Positions 18,601 to 26,163 of a stretch of 64,000 nt of DNA are shown here, piece by piece. The notes beneath the pieces are model-generated. The model worked only from the letters and a program-made list of their open reading frames with translations. It was not told where the DNA came from and ran no database searches. The first letter of the stretch is position 1; each line of letters begins with the position of its first letter. Position numbers and translations under genes: made by a program. This DNA is from Streptomyces sp. WMMC500 (GTDB lineage: Bacteria > Actinomycetota > Actinomycetes > Streptomycetales > Streptomycetaceae): assembly GCF_027497195.1 (NCBI RefSeq), contig NZ_CP114905.1:1-64000 (forward strand), in the 5' to 3' direction.

Positions 18601-19173
18601 TTACGGGGTGGAGAGGCCGGCGGCGTGCGGCAGGCGGTCGGCGGCGTTGGTGGCCACGGCGAGCACGCCGCCCAGCCAGGGCGCGTAGTGGTCCGGATGG
18701 GCGGCCAGGTCCGCCCGCAGCTCCTCCGGCGGCACCCAGCGGACGTCGGCCACCTCGGCCGGGTCGGGGTCCAAAGGCACGTCCGCCGGCACCAGACCGA
18801 CCACGACGTGGTCGTACTCGTGCTCGACCCGGCCGGTCCGCGGGTCCTCGGCCCGGTAGAGATACACGCCGGCCTCCTTCAACGCCACCTCGCGCAGCCC
18901 GATCTCCTCGACCAGCCGCTCGGCCGCCGCGGCGAGCACCCCCTGCCCGGGCGCCGGATGACCGCAGCAGGCGTTGGCCCAGCGCAGCGCGAACCGGGTC
19001 TTCACCGCGGCGCGCTGCTGCAGAAGGACGCGGCCCTGGTCGTCCAGCAGCATCACCGAATACGCCCGGTGCAACCGGCCCGGCGCCGTATGCGCCTCGG
19101 CCACCATGAGGGAGCCGAGCGCGGTGCCGCCCGCGTCGACGAGTTCCACCAGGTGTGATTCCCGAGTAACCAT
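18601..19173 (-). CDS. idi: Isopentenyl-diphosphate delta-isomerase, type I
   Basis: 190 residues with the Nudix fold of type I IPP isomerases, interconverting IPP and DMAPP in the cytosol. NACCGHP carries the catalytic Cys, the Nudix-like box runs AAAERLVEEIG, and VEHEYDHVVV supplies the catalytic Glu. Length and motifs are complete. It is preceded by a leader of over 300 bases carrying a perfect palindrome and a copy of the CTATAAATAG promoter. Placement beside prenyl synthase and prenyltransferase genes indicates dedicated DMAPP supply. Confidence 0.95.
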   Translation of the reverse strand: MVTRESHLVELVDAGGTALGSLMVAEAHTAPGRLHRAYSVMLLDDQGRVLLQQRAAVKTRFALRWANACCGHPAPGQGVLAAAAERLVEEIGLREVALKEAGVYLYRAEDPRTGRVEHEYDHVVVGLVPADVPLDPDPAEVADVRWVPPEELRADLAAHPDHYAPWLGGVLAVATNAADRLPHAAGLSTP

Positions 19174-19434
19174 GGGGGTCTCCTACCTCCTGTCATGAAC
19201 AGACCCGACACGTCGGCATCAGGCCGCGTGCCCGTGCCCCTCGCCGCTGCTCAGTCCACGTTCACCTGTGTATCGCGCGTCCATTCCGCGACATCTGCGA
19301 CTTCCCAAATTTTGCAAAGCCTTGGCATATGAGAAATCCACTCCCCGCCTGCGGCCGCAGAAATTTCGTCGGAGGGAACTGCCCGGCCAGCACGAGGTGC
19401 CGCGCTCAAAATCGCCTCGCCATGCGAAGTCGCA

Positions 19435-19487
19435 GCAGGTACGGCTCAGTGCGGTCTCGCGTATACGCGAGATCGACTCGCACCTGC
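19435..19487. promoter_or_regulatory. Nested inverted repeat in the idi leader
   Basis: TCTCGCGTATACGCGAGA at 19455-19472 is a perfect 18-base palindrome; GCAGGT (19435-19440) and ACCTGC (19482-19487) form an outer arm. It lies between the promoter at 19516-19545 and idi, so it could be an operator or an RNA hairpin in the leader. Confidence 0.5.
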
Positions 19488-19515
19488 TGAGGGCGGACCA
19501 GGGGCGGCAATTCTA

Positions 19516-19545
19516 TTTATAGTTTCTTCGCGGGCCGACCGTCAA
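19516..19545 (-). promoter_or_regulatory. Second CTATAAATAG promoter, upstream of idi
   Basis: Minus strand TTGACG (19545-19540), 18 bases, TATAAA (19521-19516), within AACTATAAATAGAATTG. The sequence matches the promoter at 18190-18218 over about 45 bases including GAAGAA between the boxes. It would give idi a leader of about 340 bases. Confidence 0.65.
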
Positions 19546-19685
19546 GCCCCCGCCTCGGGACGTGCCGAAGCGGCCGGGTCGCATGTTCCGGCCGCCTCGG
19601 AACACGGTGCCCTGGCCGCCAAGTCGAGGGCGTGCAGGCCCTGATGGCGCCACCGGTACCCGACTCGGTTCGGCCGCCCCCGCAG

Positions 19686-19871
19686 TCATCCCGGGTGCAT
19701 CTCGTCAAGGGTGGTCGTGACATCGTCGGGGTGGTAGTAAACTCGACCGATTTGTTTGTAGCGACGCCATTGGTGCATATGAGCGTAGCGATAGACGGTG
19801 CCCTTGGGTATCCGCCAGATGCTGGCGACGTCGTCTGCTGTCAGCCCGGCGCTCACGGCTTTGTGATTCAT
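19686..19871 (-). CDS. Small excisionase/MerR-like DNA-binding protein
   Basis: 61 residues from the ATG at 19871 behind GGAGAGG. The pattern LTADDVASIWRIPKGTVYRYAHMHQW, then a short wing (IGRVYYHPDDVTTTLDEM), is a winged-helix domain of the MerR/excisionase group. The start overlaps the stop of the upstream gene by four bases (ATGA), so the two are translationally coupled. Probably a local regulator or recombination accessory; target unknown. Confidence 0.7.
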   Translation of the reverse strand: MNHKAVSAGLTADDVASIWRIPKGTVYRYAHMHQWRRYKQIGRVYYHPDDVTTTLDEMHPG

Positions 19872-20530
19872 CTGACCTCTCCCTGTGTTCGCATCCGGCG
19901 GGCGAGTCTGGTCCACCATGTGGCCGGCCACGTGTGCGCGTCAGAAGCCGTGCAGACGATCTCGGTGGGCAGCCGGTCGCCGTGCGTGCGTATCAGGGCC
20001 ACGAGATTGCCCTCGCAGTCGATGTCAGGGCAATCACCGATGTGCACTCTGCGAACGCCGTTCGGGTCGACGACATTGCTTGCCCTCCGCGAGAGTTCCC
20101 GGATTTCGTCCGCCAGGTCGCCGGCCGCCGGGTGGCGCGTGAGCCAATCCACATGCCGGCCCAGGAAGCGGGCGAGCGCTGGGACGTCTCTGGCCGGCGG
20201 TCTCAGATGACGCTCTTCGGCGACGAGGCCGGACCAGGATGCCAACACCGTACGGATGGAAGCTCGCACCTCGGCGGCGGCGGTATTCATCGTGCCGGTC
20301 GCGGCGCTCTTCCTGGCAACCTTCCGTACGACCTTCACCACCTCCGCTCCCGTGGCTCTGCTGCAGTCGGAGTACAGTCCCGGAAGATGGAGCAGATCGG
20401 CTTCCAGCCGATGCCGGCACGGTGCGCATAAGACTTCTCTGCCGCCGGTCGCCCTCGGTTTTTTCGACGTACTTCCGTTCAGTTTGCTTGCGCATGACGA
20501 GACTCGACATGACTCGTGTCCTGTCAACAT
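19868..20530 (-). CDS. Hypothetical protein of mobile-element type
   Basis: 220 residues, no family that I recognise with confidence. CAPCRHRLEADLLHLPGLYSD near residue 36 resembles the zinc-finger-like start of Streptomyces proteins found beside small excisionase-like proteins; CPDIDCEGNL near residue 167 adds a second Cys pair. The C-terminal ARRMRTQGEVR overlaps the next gene by ATGA. It is rich in Arg and Ala with no membrane segment. The pair with the small DNA-binding protein suggests a plasmid or phage-derived module. The 5' part borders the prenyltransferase remnant. Confidence 0.55.
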   Translation of the reverse strand: MLTGHESCRVSSCASKLNGSTSKKPRATGGREVLCAPCRHRLEADLLHLPGLYSDCSRATGAEVVKVVRKVARKSAATGTMNTAAAEVRASIRTVLASWSGLVAEERHLRPPARDVPALARFLGRHVDWLTRHPAAGDLADEIRELSRRASNVVDPNGVRRVHIGDCPDIDCEGNLVALIRTHGDRLPTEIVCTASDAHTWPATWWTRLARRMRTQGEVR

Positions 20531-20599
20531 TTCTCTCTCCCCGTGTCCCGGCGGAACGGTGGCGGTATCGGACGGTCAGGGCGGCTGGCGCCGCGGGCG

Positions 20600-20900
20600 T
20601 CTGAGAATCCGCGCTCGAATGCGGAGAGGATCGGCCGGACCTTGTCACGCGAGAAAGGTGCATCGACCAGTCGAGCAGATTTCCCGGTGGGCGAGCAAAG
20701 CCCTTTCACCCCCGCACCTTCGGCCACCGGACACTCCCCCGCACTCGACGCCGAACGTTTTTGCGATATCCTGGAGCGGACCGTAACACTCGCCGCTCAA
20801 GAGCCACTCGAAAGAAACTATGGGAAGGATTCTTGACATTTCGGGCGTGCGGCGCCGAAGAATTCACGGGACGATGAAATAGAGCGGACCATACCTGCCC
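20600..20900 (-). pseudogene. Decayed 5' end of an ABBA prenyltransferase with its divergent promoter
   Basis: The minus strand encodes GKSARLVDAPFSRDKVRPILSAFERGFSDA, matching the N-terminus of the enzyme at 57009-57929 (SARLVDAPFSRDKVWPILSVFEGGFSDA). The DNA match continues through the start and promoter: GAAACTATGGGAAGGATT and CTTGACA near 20836, and GAATTCACGGG near 20860, all have counterparts at 58014-58075. The prenyltransferase start codon and the rest of the gene are lost, and the gene divergent from it is absent. It is a degraded duplicate of the intergenic unit at 58 kb. Confidence 0.85.
20779..20810 (-). promoter_or_regulatory. SARP-type heptamer pair in the decayed duplicate
   Basis: Minus strand TCGAGTG, 4 bases, TTGAGCG, 8 bases, TACGGT. 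This is the SARP geometry (11-base period, 8 bases to the -10). The same layout is at 57984-58015. Coordinates are accurate to a few bases. Confidence 0.6.
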
Positions 20901-21037
20901 GCTCCGCTCATCGTAACCGGCAAGTAAATGTCAGGGCAGGTACGGCGTCGGGAATAGGAGCCCGCGGTGACTTGCGGTAGGTCGGGGGGCACCGCGCCGA
21001 CACGCTACCGGGCCTATGACGGTGTGTTGATTGGCGG

Positions 21038-21618
21038 TTGCTCATTGCTGTCGGCACGGGGATAGTCGAGCGGCTGGTGCCGGACGAGTTGTGGAAGTTG
21101 TTCCTGGACGTGGTGCCGCAGGCTCCGGTGCGTCCGCAGGGTGGGGCAGGCGGCGTTGCGATGACCGTGCGGTGCCGGCTGCGATCGTCTTCGTGGCGAC
21201 CACCGGTGGTACCTGGCGGCAGTTGCCGCCGTCGTTCGGCGCCTCCTGGCAGACGGTGCACCGGCGCTTGACCGACTGGTCCACTGCCCGGGTGTGGGCG
21301 AAGCTGCACCGGGGGCTGCTGGAGGGGCTCGGTGCCGGCGGCGAGGTGGACTGGTCGCGGTGTGCGATCGACTCGATCAGCATCCGTGCGGTCAAGAGGC
21401 CGGCTTGGCCGCCGCCAGATCGTGCCCCGTATCGCCCGCCGCGGCAAGGAGCCCTCCGGCCGGCCCGGCCGGCACCGCCGGGGTGGCCGAGCGCACCCTG
21501 GCCTTGGCTGGGCGGCTGCCGCCGCCTGCACCGCCGCTACGAACGCAAGGCAGAACACTTCCCCGCCTTCGTCGGCATAGCCAGCGCTCTCATCTGCTAT
21601 CGCCGATACACCAAATGA
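21038..21618 (+). pseudogene. Degenerate IS5-family transposase
   Basis: Fragments in two frames: LVPDELWKLFLDVVPQAPVRPQGG (N-terminal IS5 motif), then RAVPAAIVFVATTGGTWRQLPPSFGASWQTVHRRLTDW and WAKLHRGLLEGLGA...VDWSRCAIDSISIRAVK with the first catalytic Asp, then a deletion to the C-terminus RRYERKAEHFPAFVGIASALICYRRY. The second Asp region is missing, so it cannot be active. The intact element at 21631 follows directly. Confidence 0.85.
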
Positions 21619-21898
21619 GACGACCTCTAACTGGCTGTTCTCTATCCGCTCGGGTGGTCGGTGATGTTCGAACAGGGGCCTGGTGCGGGTGAGTTTGCCG
21701 GTGGGGGTGCATGGAAGAAGGGCCTCTTGGTAGCTCGCGGATGTCGAGTCCAGCGAGGAGCAAGAGGCCCTGTTGTCGAAGTGTCGCGTGGTCACGGTTG
21801 TCGGGTCCAGTTGGTCCACTCCTGGGTGTGACTGTCTCGCCCACAGGTTCGGGAATGCGGCCGACCGGCCGGGTCGCCGGCCGCGGTACGGCTCGGAC

Positions 21899-22705
21899 AT
21901 GAGCGATGCCGAGTGGGCTCTGGTGCGGGATCTGCTGCCGGTTCCCGGGTGGCTGGCGGGCCGGGGCGGGCGGCCGGAGGGCTACTGTCACCGACAGATG
22001 CTCGACGCGATCCGCTACCTCGTCGACAACGGCATCAAGTGGCGGGCGATGCCGTCGGACTTCCCGCCCTGGCCTCGGGTCTACGCCTTCTTCGCCCGCT
22101 GGCGGGATGGGGGACTCGTGGCCGAGTTGCACGACCGGCTGCGTGAGGCTGCCCGCGAGGCCGAGGGACGTGAACGTGAGCCCAGTGCGGGGGTCATCGA
22201 CTCGCAGTCGGTGAAGGCGGACGCCACCGTCGCTCTCACCTCTCGCGGCTTCGACGCCGGGAAGAAGGTCAACGGGCGCAAGCGGCACCTGCTCACCGAC
22301 ACGCTCGGGCTACTGCTGGCGGTGCTGGTCACGCCTGCGTCGACCACCGACCGGGACGCCGCCCGCGTTCTGCTGCCGGCGGCCCAGGACCGCTTCGGGC
22401 GGCTGGCACGGGTCTGGGCCGACGGCGGCTACACCGGCCACCTCGTCGACTGGAGTGCAACACAGCTCGGCATCGCACTCGACATCGTCCGCCGCAGCGA
22501 CACCGCCCGCGGCTTTGAGGCCCTGCCCCGCCGCTGGGTCGTGGAACGGTCGTTCGCCTGGTGCCTGCGCAGCCGGCGTCTGGTCCGTGACTACGAGCGG
22601 CGCACCGACACCAGCGAAGCCGTCATTCTGTGGTCGATGTCCATGCTCACGAGCCGCCGCCTGGCCGCCCGGCACCAGGGTCCTGCTCCGATGCGGGCAG
22701 CGTGA
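21899..22705 (+). CDS. IS5-family DDE transposase
   Basis: 268 residues from the ATG at 21899; the frame is open further upstream, so the true start may be earlier. MSDAEWALVRDLLPVPGWL, LDAIRYLVDNGIKWRAMP and WPRVYAFFARW are the standard N-terminal blocks. The catalytic triad is present: Asp in VIDSQSVKADA, Asp in VWADGGYTG and Glu in VVERSFAW. It appears intact and should be able to move the element at 21631-23272. Confidence 0.93.
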   Translation: MSDAEWALVRDLLPVPGWLAGRGGRPEGYCHRQMLDAIRYLVDNGIKWRAMPSDFPPWPRVYAFFARWRDGGLVAELHDRLREAAREAEGREREPSAGVIDSQSVKADATVALTSRGFDAGKKVNGRKRHLLTDTLGLLLAVLVTPASTTDRDAARVLLPAAQDRFGRLARVWADGGYTGHLVDWSATQLGIALDIVRRSDTARGFEALPRRWVVERSFAWCLRSRRLVRDYERRTDTSEAVILWSMSMLTSRRLAARHQGPAPMRAA

Positions 22706-23162
22706 ATCTGCCCGCCTTCTTCTCGACCAGCCAGCCTCGTTCCACCAGCCGCTTCAGCCGTGCTCTGGCTCCCTCGACACGGGAGGCCGACGCGCTGTCC
22801 CAGCCCAGCACCACCGCCGCCCGCCGGGCACCGAGCCCGTCGTCTCCCGCATCGGCCGCAGCAGCCATCAACGCCTGATAGTCCGGCGACAACTCCTCCA
22901 CTTCACTCGCCTGTCGCCGGTGAGGCACCGCCCGGCGTGGACCGACCGGCTTCCTCCGCGACCCCTCACCGACCACGTCGGCAGGCACGTCCTCCTCAGC
23001 CAGCGCCTCCAGATACTGCTCCAGGCCGATCACCCGGCACCAGTGCACCTCTTCCGCCTCCGCCAGAGCCGCCCGCACCCGTTCCAACTCGGCTTCGAGC
23101 TGCTTCACCTCCGCGGCCGCGGCCTTCCGCCGCGTTTCCAAAACCGCCCGCATCGACGGCAT
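22647..23162 (-). CDS. Coiled-coil winged-helix passenger protein of the IS
   Basis: 171 residues from the ATG at 23162, six bases after a perfect GGAGG; an in-frame ATG at 23192 lacks a site. Residues 5-45 form a coiled coil (RAVLETRRKAAAAEVKQLEAELERV); the C-terminal half looks like a winged helix (VVLGWDSASASRVEGARARLKRLVERGWLVEKK). Similar proteins occur beside IS5 transposases in Streptomyces, so it is probably a passenger or accessory gene. Its 3' end overlaps the transposase 3' end by 59 bases on the opposite strand. Function unknown. Confidence 0.65.
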   Translation of the reverse strand: MPSMRAVLETRRKAAAAEVKQLEAELERVRAALAEAEEVHWCRVIGLEQYLEALAEEDVPADVVGEGSRRKPVGPRRAVPHRRQASEVEELSPDYQALMAAAADAGDDGLGARRAAVVLGWDSASASRVEGARARLKRLVERGWLVEKKAGRFTLPASEQDPGAGRPGGGS

Positions 23163-23386
23163 CCGCCACCTCCACGACATCTCACCCGGCAACGAGCCGA
23201 GACTCCCGCAGCAGCAGCTACTTCATGCCTGACCAGCAAAGACCTCACACGAGGTTCGGAAAGAGAACGACCTCTAAGAGCGTGTCCTATGCGGTGAGGC
23301 GGGCGTTGGTGAGGCACGCGGAGGACAGAGTGGGAGTGGATTGTCCCGGACGGCTTGCGGGAGATCGCCCGCCCTTTGCTGCCGAC

Positions 23387-23714
23387 CTAGGTGCGAGGGT
23401 GGCGGCATCCAAGACACGCCTGCTCAAGCGGTGTTCGCGGCGGTCGTCTATGTGCCGGTGTCCGGCTGTGCCAATCCCCGGTAACGGATCCCACCGGAAC
23501 ATCAGAAGGCCCTGGAGTGGGATATGTCGCGTGGGAAGGAATTACCGGAATCACGGGCTTCGACGATCCCGGGCGGCCTGGGCCGAGTGTGGGCCGCGAG
23601 AGCAGGTACGGCTCGATGGACTCCCACTCCGTGTCGGTCAGTTGCACTCGCGTCGCGCAGGAAGATCCACCGGGTCGGACCCCGCTGCGGGAGTGAGTCC
23701 CACAGATCGGTCAC
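23387..23714 (-). pseudogene. Transposase N-terminal remnant
   Basis: The minus strand reads MTDLWDSLPQRGPTRWIFLR in one frame and QLTDTEWESIEPYL, RPTLGPGRPG in another, the start of an IS4/IS5-type transposase, followed by nonsense. No catalytic residue remains. The stretch 23273-23386 also looks like IS debris. Confidence 0.65.
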
Positions 23715-23735
23715 GGCCCGGGATCGGCCCGGAGA

Positions 23736-24023
23736 TCAGCCGAGACCGCGATGGGCGGCCCACAACGCCCCGGCACGGCTGGCGGCTTCGGAGACCAGGG
23801 CTGCCAGTTCGGGCTTGTCGGGGACGGGGAACGAGACGTATGCGCCCCGGCCCCCACCGACTGGTCTGCCGTAGGCCTTCACAGCGAGGTAACCGTCCGC
23901 AAGGAGCCGGACGGTGAGTGTGGTCAGTGTGAATGCTTCACCACGTCGCGTGTCCGTCCAGCGGAGCGCCTGCGGGATCACGACGTTGATCGCCAGTGCG
24001 CTCACTTCCAGATCGCTGCTCAT
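23736..24023 (-). CDS. Small hypothetical protein
   Basis: 95 residues, no family that I recognise. It has good Streptomyces codon use and a compact alpha/beta look (TLTTLTVRLLADGYLAVKAYGRP, YVSFPVPDKPELAALVSEAASRAGALWA). The upstream ribosome site is weak. It lies between transposase debris and the diaminopropionate operon on the same strand and may be a stray accessory gene. Confidence 0.5.
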   Translation of the reverse strand: MSSDLEVSALAINVVIPQALRWTDTRRGEAFTLTTLTVRLLADGYLAVKAYGRPVGGGRGAYVSFPVPDKPELAALVSEAASRAGALWAAHRGLG

Positions 24024-24073
24024 GGACGGATGATCTCACGCAAGTCGCCCCCGGGCGGGCCGCCGATCATGGC

Positions 24074-25090
24074 TCAGTGCAGGCCCTGGCCGTGCGGTAT
24101 CCGGCTGCTCGCGGCGGTGTCCTCCGCGCCGCCGGGGGTGAGTGTGTTCTCGCCGAAGTGTGTGCGTACCCAGGCCGGTTCGTAGACGGTGTCGAGGTAG
24201 CGTTCGCCGAGGTCCGGGGCGATCGCGACCGCGGTGAGTCCTGGTGTGCCGTGTCGGGTCAGCCAGGTCGTTGCCCCGGTCACGACGGTGCCGGTGGAGC
24301 CGCCGAAGAGGAAGCCGCGTGCGGCCAGTCGGTGGCAGGTGCGGACCGCGTCTGCCTCGTCGACGTGGAGGACGTCGTCCACGTAGGTGTCGTCGAGGAG
24401 TGGTGGGCGGACGCCGGCGCCCAGGCCCGGGATGAGTCGGGGTGCGGGGGTGCCGCCGAAGGAGACCGAGCCGGTGCTGTCGATCGCGACGATCCGTACC
24501 GGGCGGTGCCATTCTCGCAGGAAGCGGGCGCAGCCCATCAGGGTGCCGGTGGTTCCGGCGCCGACGAACAGGACGTCGAGTCGGGGGAACTGGCGGACGA
24601 TCGCGGGGGCGGTTCTGCGGTAGTGCGCCTGCCAGTTGGCCGGGTTGGCGTACTGGTTGAGCCAGACGTGGCGGCCGTCGGCCGCGCACAGTGCGCGTAC
24701 GTAGGCGATGCGGGCGCCGAGCAGGCCGCCGCCTGCCTGGCCGCCCGCGGTGACGACGTGTACGTCGGCGCCGAAGGCGCGCATGAGGCGGCGGGCTGCG
24801 GCGGTGCAGCGTGTGTCGGTCACGCAGACGAATCCGTAGCCCTTGCTTGCCGCGACCATGCTCAGTGCGACTCCCAGGTTCCCGGAGGAGGACTCGACCA
24901 GGACGGAGGAGGGTGTGAGCAGGCCGTCCCGCTCGGCCGCGGCGACCATTTCGGTGGCGGCCTTGAGCTTGATGGACCCGGCGAAGTTGACGCCCTCGAC
25001 CTTCAGGTGGAGGGGCAGGCCGAGGACCGGGTGCAGGTCGACGTAGAGCTGTTCCTCGTTGAAGGCGTGGGGTGTGGTGACGACCGGCAC
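24074..25090 (-). CDS. sbnA: SbnA-like N-(2-amino-2-carboxyethyl)-L-glutamate synthase
   Basis: 338 residues from a GTG behind GAAGGGG. It is a PLP enzyme of the cysteine synthase fold: the Schiff-base Lys is in GSIKLKAATEM near residue 41, the phosphate loop is SSSGNLGVALS, and GGSTGTVVTG binds the PLP ring side. SbnA-type enzymes join O-phospho-L-serine and L-glutamate into ACEGA, the first step to L-2,3-diaminopropionate (Dap). It is the last gene of the operon, 11 bases after sbnB, supplying Dap to the NRPS. The Asn-Phe-Ala loop before the Lys fits SbnA rather than ordinary cysteine synthases, though the distinction is by memory. Confidence 0.82.
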   Translation of the reverse strand: MPVVTTPHAFNEEQLYVDLHPVLGLPLHLKVEGVNFAGSIKLKAATEMVAAAERDGLLTPSSVLVESSSGNLGVALSMVAASKGYGFVCVTDTRCTAAARRLMRAFGADVHVVTAGGQAGGGLLGARIAYVRALCAADGRHVWLNQYANPANWQAHYRRTAPAIVRQFPRLDVLFVGAGTTGTLMGCARFLREWHRPVRIVAIDSTGSVSFGGTPAPRLIPGLGAGVRPPLLDDTYVDDVLHVDEADAVRTCHRLAARGFLFGGSTGTVVTGATTWLTRHGTPGLTAVAIAPDLGERYLDTVYEPAWVRTHFGENTLTPGGAEDTAASSRIPHGQGLH

Positions 25091-25101
25091 GTTTCGCCCC
25101 T

Positions 25102-26163
25102 TCACCCGTGCCGGCGCAGGTCGTGGAAGAAGCCGTCGATGACGTGCGTCTGCCCGGCCGCGGCCGCCTGGTCGTAGACGAATTTGCCCACCGCGAGGTC
25201 GAGGACGCCGAGTCCGAAGGGTGAGAAGACCAGTGGCCGGTCCGGCGGCGGGCGCAGGCGATCGTGCAGTACGTCGGCGAGTGTGCCGTCGAGGAAGTCC
25301 CGGCTGCCGGTGAGCTGTTCGGCGAGGTGGGGGGAGGTGTCGGCGGTCAGGCAGTGCGCGATGTCGTCGACGATGTTGGCGGCGGTCAGCAGCACCTCGG
25401 GGGCCAGGTCGCGCAGGGAGAGGTGCAGGACGAGCGGGTGGTGTGCGAACCATGCCGGGTCGGTGACGTGGGGGCGGGCGGCCACGGTCGCGAACACCAC
25501 CAGGTCGCTGGCGCGGACGAGTTTCTCGGTGCTGTCGTGCACGGTGACACGGGCCGTGTCGCCGGCCGTGTGGAGGTGGCGGTGGAAGCCGGCGGTGCTC
25601 TGGGGGGACAGGTCGTACAGGCCGATGGTGTCGAACGGGCCGCCGGTTGCGGTCAGGAAGCGGTGGACGTAGCGGGCGATGAGGCCGGTGCCGACGTACC
25701 CGACGCGGGTGGGGCGTGGCCGGCCGCGGCCGAGCCGGGTGGCCGCCGAGGCCGCCAGTGCGGCGGTGCGGGTGGCGCTGATGATCGAGCTCTCCAGGCA
25801 GGCGAACGGGTAGCCGGTGGCCCGGTCGTTGAGGATGAGGACGGCGGAGGCGCGGGGAAGGCCGGCGGTCACGTTGCCCGGGACGCTGGAGATCCATTTC
25901 AGTCCGTCGACCCGGAAGCGGCCGCCCAGGGAGGCGGGCAGCGCGATGATGCGGTCGGCGGGGCGGTCGGGGAAGCGCAGGAAGTGTGACGGCGGGTTGA
26001 CCGAGTCGCCGGCGGCGTGCAGCAGGTAGGCGTCCTCGGCGAGTTCGACGAGTTGCTTCTCGCGGCCGTGCAGGGCGCGTTCGACCTGGGCGCCGGTGAT
26101 CACGGCGAACTCGGGCGCGGCGGCGGCCGGGCCGGCCGGCTGTGGCGGCTGGGTGGTGGTCAT
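25102..26163 (-). CDS. sbnB: SbnB-like ACEGA dehydrogenase (ornithine cyclodeaminase family)
   Basis: 353 residues; its ATG overlaps the NRPS stop by four bases (ATGA), so translation is coupled. NAD-binding motif GYVGTGLIARYV near residue 170; substrate region PPSHFLRFPDRPADRIIALPA near 57, and GLKWISSVPGN, as in SbnB. The enzyme oxidatively splits ACEGA into L-2,3-diaminopropionate and 2-oxoglutarate. Together with sbnA it gives a complete Dap route next to a single-module synthetase. Confidence 0.85.
   Translation of the reverse strand: MTTTQPPQPAGPAAAAPEFAVITGAQVERALHGREKQLVELAEDAYLLHAAGDSVNPPSHFLRFPDRPADRIIALPASLGGRFRVDGLKWISSVPGNVTAGLPRASAVLILNDRATGYPFACLESSIISATRTAALAASAATRLGRGRPRPTRVGYVGTGLIARYVHRFLTATGGPFDTIGLYDLSPQSTAGFHRHLHTAGDTARVTVHDSTEKLVRASDLVVFATVAARPHVTDPAWFAHHPLVLHLSLRDLAPEVLLTAANIVDDIAHCLTADTSPHLAEQLTGSRDFLDGTLADVLHDRLRPPPDRPLVFSPFGLGVLDLAVGKFVYDQAAAAGQTHVIDGFFHDLRRHG

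Larger units (their letters stand above)
21631..23272. mobile_element. IS5-like insertion sequence with a passenger gene
   Basis: The left end GGCTGTTCTCTATCCG (about 21631) and the right end CGGAAAGAGAACGACC (about 23257-23272) are inverted repeats, 13 of 16 matching. Both flanks carry CTCTAA, which could be part of a target duplication or a shared end; exact ends need comparison with other copies. It encodes a complete transposase (plus strand) and a coiled-coil winged-helix protein (minus strand), overlapping tail to tail. Confidence 0.6.

Noticed and set aside
23273..23386. Possible second insertion sequence end after the IS5-like element
   Set aside because: Only IS-like debris without matching inverted repeats or coding motifs; not separable as an element.
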